A DNA stretch of 64,000 nt, taken from NCBI GenBank assembly GCA_964016985.1, contig OZ024828.1:6600610-6664609 (forward strand). Reading direction: 5' to 3'. Of the stretch, positions 53,024-62,904 are shown piece by piece. The notes under the pieces were generated by a model that saw nothing but the letters and a program-made list of their open reading frames with translations, did no database searches and was not told the origin of the DNA. Source of the stretch: Anodontia alba (lineage: Eukaryota; Mollusca; Bivalvia; Lucinida; Lucinidae). The translations under genes were made by a program, and so were the position numbers. How positions within the stretch are numbered: the first letter of the stretch is position 1; every line of letters starts with the position of its first letter.

Positions 53024-53400
53024 AGGTAAGAGAAAAGTCCAGAGAGTGCCACAATCACAAACCACAGCCCTTCTCAGACACCAAGAGGAAGAGGAAACCG
53101 ACAAATCTAAACAAGCACAAATCGAACAAACGTACGAAAAAAACTAAGATTAGATCTCTCTTCCCCAAGCGAGGTAAATCGCAAGGCTAAAAGGACTGAA
53201 AAACACAAGAACGTACAAGATGACAAAAAAATCGCCTCGTAGACAAAAATCAGTGCACAAAGCAACAAAGAGTAAGACTAACACCGGGACCACCGCTTTA
53301 GAACGGTCAGTAGAGTAAACCACCGGGGGGTTAAAGCACTTTTACAGCTAGCCAACACCCTGGGTCCCGATGCTACTCTTAATACAGAAATACCTTTTTG
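53024..53400 (+). repeat. X-Y dispersed repeat, X part (left of the TRIM)
   Basis: Starts GGTAAGAGAAAAGTCC after an A run and ends ACTCTTAATACAGAAATAC. It matches 57245-57655 (same orientation) and 55500-55895 (inverted). The Y part resumes at 54294 after the TRIM insertion. Confidence 0.75.
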
Positions 53401-53442
53401 AGATTCGCGGATGTAACAGGTGAAAAAATTCTAATCACCAAT

Positions 53443-53516
53443 GCCACGACCGGGGATCGAACCCGGGCCGCCTGTGTGACAGGCGAACACTCTACCGCGT
53501 CACTATAAAAGCCGGC
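53443..53516 (-). other. tRNA-Asp-like module in TRIM LTR 1
   Basis: 74 bp. On the minus strand the T arm is a perfect 5-bp stem around TTCGATC, and the anticodon-loop region reads CTGTCAC, as in tRNA-Asp(GTC), but the anticodon stem is mispaired and CGCCTG/CAGGCG-type pairing competes. Not a functional tRNA. This LTR lacks the second module. Confidence 0.6.
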
Positions 53517-53719
53517 TTGTACTGCATGGCAGTACAAGTGTATCATATACCTACCACTACTACATATTCCCCCTCCATTTTAAGATTCGTCCGCGAATCT
53601 CAATTTGAGCAACCACTCAATACTACGCCACCAAGCCTCTTGGGCCACCAAGCCCATCAAATGGGGTTATTTACGTTGGGCGCCAGATGTAACAGGTGAA
53701 AAAAAATCTAATCACCAAT

Positions 53720-53773
53720 GCCGCGTCCGGGGATCGAACCCGGGCCGTCTGCCTGTCAGGCCAACACTCTAAC
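53720..53773 (-). other. Truncated tRNA-like module in TRIM LTR 2
   Basis: Keeps the T arm (CCCGGGTTCGATCCCCGG) and a GGCCTGACAGGC hairpin, but lacks the D arm and acceptor 5' side. Confidence 0.55.
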
Positions 53774-53810
53774 ACTCTGTTACTACAGGTGAAAAATTCT
53801 AATCACCTAT

Positions 53811-53884
53811 GCCGCGTCCGGGGATCGAACCCGGGCCGCCTGCGTGACAGGCGAACACTCTACCGCGTCGCTATAAAAGCCGGC
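53811..53884 (-). other. tRNA-Asp-like module in TRIM LTR 2
   Basis: 74 bp: GCCGGCT acceptor side, an A-box-like TAGCGACGCGG, CCTGTCACGC, B box GGTTCGATCCC. Acceptor pairing is 5 of 7. Just upstream, CTTGTACTGC and GCAGTACAAG form a perfect 10-bp hairpin. Confidence 0.6.
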
Positions 53885-54087
53885 TTGTACTGCATGGCAG
53901 TACAAGTGTATCATATACCTGTCACTACTACATATTCCCCCTCCATTTTAAGATTCGTCCGCGAATCTCAATTTGAGCAACCACTCAATACTACGCCACC
54001 AAGCCTCTTGGGCCACCAAGCCCATCAAATGGGGTTATTTACGTTGGGCGCCAGATGTAACAGGTGAAAAAAATCTAATCACCAATG

Positions 54088-54141
54088 CCGCGTCCGGGGA
54101 TCGAACCCGGGCCGTCTGCCTGTCAGGCCAGCACTCTAACA
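54088..54141 (-). other. Truncated tRNA-like module in TRIM LTR 3
   Basis: Same structure as 53720-53773, one base different in the GGCCTGACAGG flank. Confidence 0.55.
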
Positions 54142-54171
54142 CTCTACAGGTGAAAAATTCTAATCACCCAT

Positions 54172-54245
54172 GCCGCGTCCGGGGATCGAACCCGGGCCGC
54201 CTGCGTGACAGGCGAACACTCTACCGCGTCGCTATAAAAGCCGGC
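54172..54245 (-). other. tRNA-Asp-like module in TRIM LTR 3
   Basis: Identical in layout to 53811-53884. The adjoining hairpin here is CTTGTACTGC with GCGGTACAAG, where an A-to-G change leaves a wobble pair, so the stem is kept. Confidence 0.6.
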
Positions 54246-54293
54246 TTGTACCGCAAGGCAGTACAAGTGCATCATATACCTGTCACTACTACA

Positions 54294-54540
54294 TACATAA
54301 AAATTGGTTTCGCATAAAGGCTCCCAACTCAGTCAATGCATCAAAGCGAAAACAAAGTAAATGAAAACCAATAGTTGAACCACGGCGGGCCAAGCCAAAG
54401 ACATCGTCAAGCCCCAACCCACTCGTTAAAGTTTTACGAAGAGGCCGTCATTGAGTCTTGAGGCCCGAACCGCCGTCGTACAATTAAAGAGTAAAGCTTA
54501 ACCATCAACAATGATTGGGTAGTTAAAGTCATTAAGATTT
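54294..54540 (+). repeat. X-Y dispersed repeat, Y part (right of the TRIM)
   Basis: ATAAAAATTGGTTTCGCATA to CATCAACAATGATTGGGT, matching 57655-57945. On the minus strand the far end still spells the NPIIVDG stop of the frame at 57914-58303. Confidence 0.75.
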
Positions 54541-54941
54541 GAAGAAGCTCTGGCGAATCTTACTAGACCATGAACGGCGTGAAGTGAGCATATGCTCACT
54601 TATGCCCCCGGCCATGGCCATCAGTGATCATCAACTAGCCAGAACAACAAAGGGAAATTACTATAAGGGACCTGGCCCCACAGCCCCTATTTTTTCCCCA
54701 CAATACAACTAGTCATACTTGTCATGTGTACAAAATTTCAAGATTCTAGGTACAGTAGTTCTTGAGAAATCTTTGACACAAAATAAATGTTAACTCACAG
54801 GCACACAGAAAAGACAAAAACTATATACCCCCTTAGCATACTTCGTATGCCGGGGGTATAATAAGTTGAGATATGTATACTACATATGAGGTATGCCAGG
54901 TAAGGGAAATTGACTATATCAAAATCAAAATCGTCCCGTTT
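54541..54941. other. Unassigned spacer with two hairpins
   Basis: GTGAGCATATGCTCAC near 54586-54602, and ATACCCCC, AGCATAC, GTATGC, GGGGGTAT at 54827-54859, a strong hairpin like those at Helitron-type 3' ends, but I cannot assign an element. No gene. Confidence 0.45.
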
Positions 54942-55055
54942 ATCAAACCTTCCAAAGAAAAGGCAACAGCATTAAGTCTTAATCCAGAAGGTCTCTTAGG
55001 CAGTTACCTGTGTGACGTCACTCTTCCTGCCATTCCGATCACGTGTCAGTTTCTT
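54942..55055. repeat. DIRS-like inverted terminal repeat, left
   Basis: An imperfect inverted match with 62806-62893; the best block is GTCACTCTTCCTGCCATTCC plus GATCACGTG. The left copy has about 22 extra bases (AGAAGGTCTCTTAGGCAGTT region). Confidence 0.55.
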
Positions 55056-55259
55056 CGTAGTATAAAACAATATAACTGAGCTACGCGGGGAGAGGGGAGG
55101 AATTCTCTTATCTATAGGTTAAGTATTACTAGTTAAAATATGCTTTACTTATAAAAAAACAACAACTTCATTTTAACTGAATAAATAAAAAAAAATACAT
55201 TAACCTGTAGATAATGTGCTATAATTTGCAGATTAGAAGGAGCTCCCCTAATTCTAACA

Positions 55260-55427
<168 letters not shown>

Positions 55428-55454
55428 TACCTCTGGACATATGTACAGATGTAC

Positions 55455-55895
55455 ATTAGACAGATGTGCATTGACTGAGTTGGGAGCCTTTATGCGAACC
55501 GAATTTTTATGTATTTCTGTATTAAGAGTAGCATCGGAACCCAGGGTGAAGTTAGCTAGCTGTTAAAGTGCTTTAAACCCCCCCGGTGGTTTGCTCTACC
55601 GACCGTTCTAAGGCGGTGGTCCCGGTGTTAGTCTTACTCTTTGTTGCTTTGTGGTTTATTCTACGAGGCGATTTGTTGTTTGTCTTTCCGTGTGTTATTT
55701 TGTTCTTGTGTTTTTCAGTCCTTTTAGTATTGCGATTACCTCGCTTGGGGAAGAGAGAGCTAATCTTAGTGCTTTTCGTACGTTTGTTCGGTTTGTGCTT
55801 GTTAAGATTTGTCGGTTTCCTCCTCCTCTTGGGGTCTGGGAAGGGCCGCGTTTTGTGATTGTGGCACTCCCTGGACTTTTCTCTTACCTTTTTTG
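55455..55895 (-). repeat. X repeat, inverted copy
   Basis: TGAGTTGGGAGCCTTTATGC to CTTTTCTCTTACCTTTT, the reverse complement of 57241-57682 and of 53024-53400 plus the start of Y. On the minus strand it directly follows the recombinase C-terminus, and the junction AAAAAAGGTAAGAG looks like a splice donor. Confidence 0.75.
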
Positions 55896-56033
55896 AGGGC
55901 TGCCAATCTTCTTTAAGCATCAAAGGCTTGGTTTTCCTGCCCCCCCCCCCCCCCCGACCCCCACCCCCGCCCACCACTTTTTGGGCAACAACTATTGGAC
56001 CTAAAGTATGTAGATTTTCCATTTGTTGAGACA

Positions 56034-57240
56034 TGTCTCTCGAGTAGAATTTTGCAAAAGTAGAGGATTGATTCCAGACTGCTGCTTTGAGTATTTCATT
56101 GAGCGGAACCTTATCAAAGAATGCCAGGGAAGAAGATAGCGCCCTAACTTCATGAGCTTTAATTTTTAGGAAAGAGATGTCTCTTCGGGTGAGTTTCCTA
56201 TAGGCAATAGTATAAGCTACCCATCTCGAGACAGAAGCCTTAGAGATGATTGCCTTTAATTGGTAGAAACAATCTAGTTCTATTCTGACGATAAGAACTA
56301 GTCATTTTAAGGTAAAATTTTAATGCTCTAATCGGGCATAAACGTCTATCCAAATGTTCCCTTGTACACGTTCGAGCTAAACTAGGGATAACTATAGGAT
56401 CTGGACAAATGGATGGAGGCTGATTCTTTGCCAAAACCCTAGTTTGTACTATCAATGATACTGAACCATCTGATTGATTGAACCTTAAATGATTTGCAAC
56501 CATTGCCAAAGCATGAATTTCGCTACATCTTTTAGCTGTAGGAAGAGCTAATAGAAAGGCAGTTTTAATCGTAACGTGAAGTTTAGATGCATAGGTTCAT
56601 ATGGGGCTTTCTGTAGACAAACTAAGACCCAAGTTAAATCCCATTTTTGGGTAAGAGATCTTTGTACAGGTCGTTGCAATTCAAAAGAACTTATTAATTT
56701 TGACAAGACCGTCAGATCCGCATCTATTACCAGTCTTAAATTTAAGTGTATTTGAGATCATGGATCTATAGCAATTGGTGGTATTTATTTGACATTTTTA
56801 TTCCGATAAAAAGGTAAATAAGGAAGTCGGCTATAACTGTTAGAGTGGCCGAGACCGAATTATCCTTCTTTCTATGACACTAAAGGGAGTATACGACCTC
56901 ATTCGCATCATATACTTTCTGAGTAGATGCTTGTCTTGATTTTGAGACAAAATCTGCAACGTTTTGCGAATTTTTTTTTATCTTAAATTGATTGCTTGAT
57001 AACTCCCAAGCATGAAGTACGAGAAATGGGAGACTTTGATGTTGGAATTTACTTTTGCTTGTATTAGTAATTTTGGAAGGAGCGGAAGACGAATTAGAGA
57101 TAAGTTGTAGCACCTCTGGGAACCAGGGACGTTGAGGCCAAATAGGAGCAATAAGAACTATTCTGCACCGAGATTGACGTATCCTGGCTAGAATAGAAGG
57201 TATCAGAATTGTTGGAGGAAATGCATATGGATGTAGAAAT
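56034..57240 (-). pseudogene. Tyrosine recombinase (YR) region of the DIRS-like element
   Basis: From 57240 downward an open stretch reads YAFPPTILIPSILARIRQ and VLIAPIWPQRPWFPEVLQLI, the conserved DIRS segment between RNase H and YR, then LHAWELS and the N-terminal SAM-like start (VADFVSKSRQASTQKVYD). A stop follows near 56880, with further frame breaks to about 56580. The catalytic part is recognisable: box I Arg in AKRCSEIHAL (about 56510-56540), box II His-x-x-Arg in AHEVRAL (about 56140-56157), a Trp in KAAVW, and the nucleophile Tyr in KFYSRDMS (about 56034-56053). One frameshift near 56250 separates box I from box II. All key residues survive although the frame does not. The enzyme would have inserted circular cDNA by site-specific recombination. 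Confidence 0.82.
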
Positions 57241-57945
57241 AAAAGGTAAGAGAAAAGTCCAGGGAGTGCCACACTCACAAAACGCAGCCCTTCCCAGACC
57301 CCAAGAGGAAGAGAAAACCGACAAATCCAAACAAGCACAAATCGAACAAACGTTTGAAAAGCACTAAGATTAGCTCTCTCTTCCCCAAGCGAGGTAATCG
57401 CAATACTAAAAGGACTGAAAAACACAAGAACAAAATGACACACGGAAAGACATACAACAAATCGCCTCGTAGAATAAACCACAAAGCAAGAAAGAGTAAG
57501 ACTAACACCGGGACCACCGCCTTAGAACGGCCAGTAGAGTAAACCACCGTGGGGGGCGGGGGGGGGGGGATGGGGGTGGCGTTGAAGCACTTTTACAGCT
57601 AGCTAACTTCACCACGGGTCCCGATGCTACTCTTAATACAGAAACACATAAAAATTCGGTTCGCATAAAGGCTCCCAACTAAGTCAATGCATCAAAGCGA
57701 AAACATAAAAATCAAATTAATCACTATAATAAACAAAGACGAGTACTCATGGCTAATTCTACTGTATGCCAGAGTAAATGAAAACCAATAGTTGAACCAC
57801 GGCGGGCCAAGCCAAAGACATCGTCAAGCCCCAACCCACTCGTTAAAGTTTTACGAAGAGGCCGTCATTGAGTCTGAGGCCCGAACCGCCGTCGTGCAAT
57901 TAAAGAGTAAAGCTTAGCCATCAACAATGATTGGGTTAACAACTA
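57241..57945 (+). repeat. X-Y dispersed repeat, complete copy inside the DIRS-like element
   Basis: From AAAAGGTAAGAGAAAAGTCC to CATCAACAATGATTGGGTT, including a G-rich tract at 57548-57575. It interrupts the DIRS frame between ALLMNW (about 58240) and YAFPP (about 57225). Its other side extends into the frame at 57914-58230. Confidence 0.7.
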
Positions 57946-58303
57946 GGCATGCAGTCTGCCGCATAATATCCAGGCTATAGCCAATTATTTTATAACGGTT
58001 AATAAGTTTTCTGAATTGCTCCGAAAAGTTAGATTTACCTACAATTTTTCTAAATCTGTACACTAAGTCACCGTAAAATTCTGGTTCCGATATACCTTGT
58101 TGCAGAAGTGTTTTCAGACTGACGCTATATTTTTCTAATAAGGCACTGTGTCTGCGATAAAATTTCGAAAACGCCTTACTAAGTTTTAAAATAACGATAG
58201 CCCTGCCTAAGAAGTTTGGCAGTAAGGGCTTTATTATGGTCCAGTTCATTAATAATGCGTCTAACGCTAAGGCCTGATTGTCCAGAACTGGAGATACATA
58301 CAA
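57914..58303 (-). pseudogene. Hybrid frame: DIRS segment fused to an unrecognised repeat-borne protein end
   Basis: 129 codons. Residues 1-22 (YVSPVLDNQALALDALLMNW) are the conserved DIRS stretch that should lead to YAFPP. After that the protein changes to an unrelated sequence with LLQQGISEPEFYGDLVYRF, RKIVGKSNFSEQFRKLINRY and MRQTACLVVNPIIVDG, ending at a stop. That second part recurs with the X-Y repeat at 54.5 kb, so it belongs to the inserted repeat. I have seen this type of C-terminus in dispersed bivalve sequence but cannot name its function. An in-frame stop near 58320 separates the frame from RNase H. Confidence 0.6.
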
Positions 58304-58321
58304 TGGGAGTTTATGACTGAA

Positions 58322-58783
58322 TCAAGTTGCAAACAAACCCACATTGGGAAAATTGAGCATTTGAAAAATGGAATTCGCCACTGATTGATCCAAACTCCAT
58401 TCTGTTTTGAGAGGTCTGTCCAATCTCGAAAAGCATTCTGCTAATATATTGAATTTACCTGGAATATGACGAATTCTGAGAACAATATCGTGTTTCAGGC
58501 ACCAATGGAGAATTTCCCATACCTCTACGCATAGGTTGGGGGAATATGTTCCTCCTTGTTTGTTGATATAGGAGACCACTGCTATATTGTCGGTAGAGAT
58601 CATGACACAAGAGTGGTGTATGAATTGTATGGTTTTCTTCAGTGCAAAACGAATGGCCATTATTTCCAGAATATTGATTTGGAGCAGGGACTGGTCTTCC
58701 GTCCAGCGACCATGAAAGGATAGTCCCATCGGTTCGAGATGAGCTCCCCATCCATAATGACTGGCATCCGTAAAAGGGATATA
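58322..58783 (-). pseudogene. RNase H domain of the DIRS-like element
   Basis: Read from 58783: PFTDASHYGWGAHLEPMGLS, then NILEIMAIRFAL, STDNIAVVSYINKQGG, HIPGKFNILAECFSRLDRP and NVGLFAT. The first catalytic Asp (TDAS), the Glu (ILEIMA) and the second Asp (STDN) are all present. The family B MITE at 58784 cuts it off from the RT just before PFTDAS. The domain itself is open for about 150 codons and stops with TGA near 58320. Confidence 0.85.
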
Positions 58784-59117
58784 CAGTCGAACCTCGTTAT
58801 CTCGAACTCGCTTATTTCGAATAACCGCTTATCTCGAAGTGAAAATCTGGTCCCTGTTTTAACATGAAACTATGACAACAGGTAACAAAATAATGTGGAA
58901 AAGAGGAGAAATTGCTCCTAAGGAGCAATTTCTCCTCTTTTCCACATTATTTTATATATATATTTCTAACTTAGGAGTCAAATTACATATTCATTTGTTA
59001 AATGTGGTTGTTCAATTTATTGTCTTCCTCACTCTCTCAACTCTGATACGTCGAAGTACGGATATCTCGAAGTGTTTCAGTGAGTCCCTTGGAATTCGAG
59101 ATAACGAGAGTCGACTG
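58784..59117. mobile_element. Family B pogo/Tigger-like MITE, copy 5 (inside the DIRS pol)
   Basis: TA (58782-58783), CAGTCGAACCTCGTTATCTC start, AACGAGAGTCGACTG end, TA (59118-59119). GGAGAAATTGCTCCTAAGGA hairpin core. It separates RT from RNase H. Confidence 0.85.
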
Positions 59118-59119
59118 TA

Positions 59120-60425
59120 TCTGGATCTGGAGCGAATCACCATTTCAAATGAAATCGAATCATACTGTTGATGGGCACTTGATGATATAGGGGTAGAATA
59201 TGAGGTCTCCAGACAGAAAAAAAGATACATTTGAAGCGGTCTTAAATGAAGTCTGCCTTGGAGAACGAAGTCTGCTACTGCACTGAGTTTGCCCAAAAGA
59301 GAAAGGAAAGTTCGTGCCGAAACTTGAGCTGAGTTAGAAGTAGTCTGACAGTCAGAAGTAGGGATTCGATGCGATCTGCTGGTACCTTGACTATGTTGCT
59401 TTTGTGTGAGAAATTCCATTCATATGAAGGTGAATTGCTGAGTTGGTATCAAATCTGACTTCTTTAGACTTTGAATGAATTCTAGACTTTGAACTGTTTG
59501 AAGGCAATATATTGTGTGAATATGGGTCTGGTGCTAATTAGATCTCTTATAAGCCAATCGTCTAGGTACGGAAATAGTGAGATGGCACGTAGACGCAAAT
59601 GTGCCGCTATTAAGTCCATCGGTTTGGTGAAAATCCACGGACAGGGATATTCCGAAAGGTAAGGCCGTGAATTGGAAGACCTGATTTTCAAACATGAAAC
59701 GAAGGTACTCCCTGGATCGACGATGAATCGGAACATGTAGATAAGCATCTGTCAGATCTATGGAGACAGCCCAGTCGTTGACTAGTATCGATTGTCGTAC
59801 TGACTTGACTGTTTTCATCTTGAATGGTTGTTTCTTTATGTACTGATTCAATAGAGAAAGATCTATTACAGGACGTAACTTTCCGTTCTTTTTCGGGACA
59901 AGAAATAGTCGGAAATAAAAACCGGGAGTTCCCGGATTTTGTACCCTTTCAACTTCCTGTTTCTGGAGAAGTTCCGTTATCTCTTCTCGTAATAATGGGG
60001 AGGTAAATTGACTCAGACTTATCGGAACTGTTGAAAGAGGGGGAGTTGAATTGATTGGTATCCTTGAAACCGTCTCGTGCAATAGAGAGGGCCCATTTGT
60101 TTTGTGTTAATTCTCCCCATTGTTCCACAAAGTGGGCCAATCTTCCTCCCACTGGAATATCTGAGCGTGGTAAGATAGGCAGTGGAAAAGGGTGACTTTC
60201 AGAACTTTGTGGAAGACGGGGCATGTTTAGAGGAGGGGAACTGCTTTGTGTTACTACTCCTCTTAGAAAAGTCCTTCCTTGTACTGGACGTAAAGGACTG
60301 AGATTGAGTTTTAGACCTGTACGGTTGGTTCTGTTTAGGTCTATAAAATTTGGTCGGCTGTCTAGGTTTCTTAAATGATCCTGTAGCCGAATAAGATGAT
60401 TTTTGTTGTTGTTGGATATTAACAT
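59120..60425 (-). pseudogene. Reverse transcriptase region of the DIRS-like element
   Basis: Three successive frames. Pre-RT (59949-60425): PVGGRLAHFVEQWGELTQNK, typical of DIRS proteins. RT fingers and palm (59534-60082): VPKKNGKLRPVIDLSLLNQY, first catalytic Asp in VSIDLTDAYLHVPI, FTALPFGISLS. After a shift near 59640: PWIFTKPMDLIAAHLR and the YLDD box (FPYLDDWLI, about 59565). After another shift: ARTFLSLLGKLSAVADFVL and GRLHLRPLQMYL (thumb/connection, about 59220-59340). The residues for activity are visible but no frame runs through. This would have copied the element RNA. Confidence 0.85.
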
Positions 60426-60469
60426 TAGTAGAGGAAGAAGCTAAAACCTCTGCTGTTGCACTTCGTAAT

Positions 60470-61320
60470 TATTAGACTGCTACTTCCTTAATTTTATTGT
60501 CAAACAACTGTCTTGAATTGATTGGAGCATTTCTCAGTTCATGACTGGAATTGTCCAACAATAGTTTCGATGTGGATATAGCTGCCTCACGTCTGGCCTG
60601 AAACAATTTTGTGGCCAATATAGCTGACATGCTGTAACATGTTTAATTGATTTGGCCATTGCTTCCAAGAGTCTGGACAAGGCATTGACTGACATGGACT
60701 TATGTTTGAGACAGAAATAAGCTGCTGAAGGGAATAAATCAGAGTGTGAATTAATCGCCTCTAATTTACGTGCTCTCTTCTACCAGTATTCTAAATTTCT
60801 AACTGGAACGGAATATCTTCCTTTACTGGACTCATCTAGTAGCGAAACGTCAGATTCTACTTGAGGAACATTTTCCGTTGGAAAATACTGATTTTGGCTT
60901 TTGTAATATTTCATAGGAGCCAAAGATGCAACTAAATTTTGAGGACATAACCAGTCTTTACCCATTTTTTTCCGAATTTAATCTATCTTGGGTAAACTTG
61001 GCAGTATTATCCATAAGTTTTGACTGAGGAAGAACTAGTAATGGAGTTGCACGTGACTCCATTAATTGTTAAATTCCTGATTATGGTTAAGCAGGATTAT
61101 GTTCTTCCGAGAGTTTCGGACACAACTCCTGTGGTAATAAGACTTCATTAATTGCCTTGTCAAAGGGCCAGGCTTCTGTTTCGGATTCAGAGCTTGAATC
61201 CTTTAACATTTGTTGCACCATATTATCGGAATGTATGTTTGGTGTCGTAGACTGTAGTATGTCTACAACCTGAGGAGACTGTCTTCGTCTTTTGAATCTA
61301 CCATAATCTTTCACGGATTA
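60470..61320 (-). pseudogene. Gag-like region of the DIRS-like element, C-terminal part
   Basis: Broken frames, among them 60780-60965 (LCPQNLVASLAPMKYYKSQN) and 61087-61314 (ending LLPQELCPKLSEEHNPA, acidic and Ser-rich). Assigned by position and by the usual DIRS gag style; no diagnostic motif. Confidence 0.5.
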
Positions 61321-61321
61321 T

Positions 61322-61705
61322 AGTGAAGAGGAAGAAGAAGATGTAGAACGTCTTCTTTTCCTCTTATGTGATTGCCTGGACCTCTTTGATTTCTTACTTC
61401 TCTTGTGAGAAGACAAAGAGGAATTAGACGAGGAAGAAGATGAAGAAGATCTATATATCTTCTCCTCTTCTTAGCCTTATGTTTTGGCTTAGACAGATCT
61501 TTCCTACTCTGTCTAGTCAGAGATGTTTGCCTATGAGGGGATTCTGGACCTCTTTGATTTCTTACTTTTCTTGTGAGAAGACAAAGAGGAATTAGAAGAG
61601 GAAGAAGATGAAGAAGATCTATATCTTCTCCTCTTCTTAGACTTATGTTTTGGCTTAGGCTTATCTTTCCTACTCTGTCTAAGAGATGTTTGCCTATCAG
61701 TGGAT
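61322..61705 (-). repeat. Tandem duplication encoding basic RS-like sequence
   Basis: A block containing CCTCTTTGATTTCTTACTTC, GTGAGAAGACAAAGAGGAAT and GAAGAAGATGAAGAAGATCT occurs twice (about 61380-61470 and 61550-61640), each followed by TCTTCTCCTCTTCTTAG. In minus-strand frame it encodes Lys/Arg/Ser-rich sequence. Confidence 0.6.
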
Positions 61706-61863
61706 TCCAAGTGTTAGTAGGCGGATCGATGACTATTTAGATCCGACATGGCACTAAAGCCTGTCTCCAATGGCAGCAATACCTTTGAGAGCTTCTTGTG
61801 TTCTGAGGCTCATTCAATAATGAATGCTCAGAACTCTTATGTCTATGACTGGACACACGGTAT

Positions 61864-62415
61864 TCAGTGCCAAGCATTTGTTGCCTGCTGACTGGGGACC
61901 GGTAAATTGACTGGTGCTTGGTGCCCGGTGACTGGTTGCCTGGTGACTGGTGCCTGTATGACTGGTGCCCAGTGACTGGTGACTGGTGTCCGGTGCCTGG
62001 TAATCACTGCTTGATGACCAGTGCCCAGATGACTGGTAACTGGTGACCGGTGACTGGTGCCTGATATCAGATGACCGGTGACTGGTTGCCCAGTGCCTGG
62101 TTGACTGAGGATAGATTGCCCGGTGCCTGGTAGCCAGGTGCCTGGTTGACTGTGATAGGTTGCCCAGTGCCTGTTTGACCGGAGCCTGGTAGTCTGGTGC
62201 CTGATTGACCAGTGCTTGGTGAAGCTGACTGGTGCCTGATGACCGGTATCAGGTGGGCTTATACTTTGGGTGCCTCTAGCACCCATATAATTGCCACCCA
62301 GATGGGTCTTACCCCCGGCAGTAAGGCTCTGTGGGGTGGTGCTCCCATCAAGAAAAGAGTTGTTGTCAGATGCGTCTGAATGGACAATTTTCTTTTTCTT
62401 TGCCAGTTTCTTCAT
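61864..62415 (-). CDS. Gag-like N-terminal ORF with GHQAPVT-type repeats (DIRS-like element)
   Basis: 183 codons starting MKKLAKKKKIVHSDASDNNS, so a very basic start, then a Gly/Thr region, then about 130 residues of irregular repeats of the type TGHQAPVTSH, rich in His, Gln, Thr and Pro. The DNA repeat is TGACTGGTGCC with variants (61880-62270). It is the first open frame after the right inverted terminal repeat, where DIRS elements have gag. No zinc knuckle is present. The repeat part may simply be an in-frame expanded minisatellite. Product role is inferred from position. Confidence 0.5.
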   Translation of the reverse strand: MKKLAKKKKIVHSDASDNNSFLDGSTTPQSLTAGGKTHLGGNYMGARGTQSISPPDTGHQAPVSFTKHWSIRHQTTRLRSNRHWATYHSQPGTWLPGTGQSILSQPGTGQPVTGHLISGTSHRSPVTSHLGTGHQAVITRHRTPVTSHWAPVIQAPVTRQPVTGHQAPVNLPVPSQQATNAWH

Positions 62416-62805
62416 GGTAGGTCGTCTCGCAGAATAAAGTCTTCTTTTGTCTGCAAGATCCCAAATCTTCTGAGATCAGAGATTGCAAATTGAACAAGAA
62501 GACAACCTAAAACAAGAAGAACAAGATAAACATTTTGGATGATTATCCCACCACGCTTTAATATGCCCACAAAGGCCGCGATCGCTCGGCATGAAAAATC
62601 GCGAAAACGTATGACATAGAAATACGATCAATTATAACAAGAAATCGAAAACCGATTTAAAGACAGAAATAAGATGTTTAGTGGAAGGAATGATAAAGGA
62701 ACACAAGAATGACAAGAATTAAGAAAATAAACCCGAGAAAAGAAAGAAAATATAGATTTTTTCACCCGGAAAAAATCTTTGTTTACTTTCTTTGTTCCAT
62801 AGAAA

Positions 62806-62893
62806 AGAAAATGACACGCACGTGATCGGAATGGCGGGAAGAGTGACGGATTAAGACTCTTAAGACTATCGTTTTTTTTCTGTGGAAGGTTTG
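62806..62893. repeat. DIRS-like inverted terminal repeat, right
   Basis: CACGTGATCGGAATGGCGGG, GGATTAAGACT and GGAAGGTTTGA are the reverse complement of blocks at 54942-55055. A hairpin family D variant lies just outside. Confidence 0.55.
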
Positions 62894-62904
62894 AACTACA
62901 GAAT

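Larger units (their letters stand above)
53412..54293 (-). mobile_element. TRIM (miniature LTR retrotransposon) tandem whose LTRs carry tRNA-Asp-like modules
   Basis: The order is LTR (53412-53564), internal (53565-53687), LTR (53688-53932), internal (53933-54055), LTR (54056-54293), all read on the minus strand. LTRs start TGTAGTAGTGACAGG and end CACCTGTTACA, so TG to CA. Both internal segments are 123 bp and nearly identical. At one end each has TGGCGCCCAACGT two bases from the LTR, a 13-base match to the primer-binding site for tRNA-Lys(CTT). At the other end is a purine tract AAAATGGAGGGGGAATA next to the LTR start. There is no coding sequence. Each full LTR contains two tRNA-like modules with pol III box B (GGTTCGATCCC). 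The array sits inside the X-Y repeat; 18 extra bases (CTTTTTGAGATTCGCGGA) separate it from the left part of the target, so the left boundary is not clean. Confidence 0.78.

Noticed and set aside
53811..53884. A functional tRNA-Asp gene.
   Set aside because: The anticodon stem has mismatches and wobbles, the acceptor pairs only 5 of 7, the A box is imperfect and the copy is part of a repeat.
53696..54317. Proteins of the GDRTRAVCLSGQHSN type across the TRIM.
   Set aside because: They are antisense translations of tRNA-like modules, and repeat with the module period.
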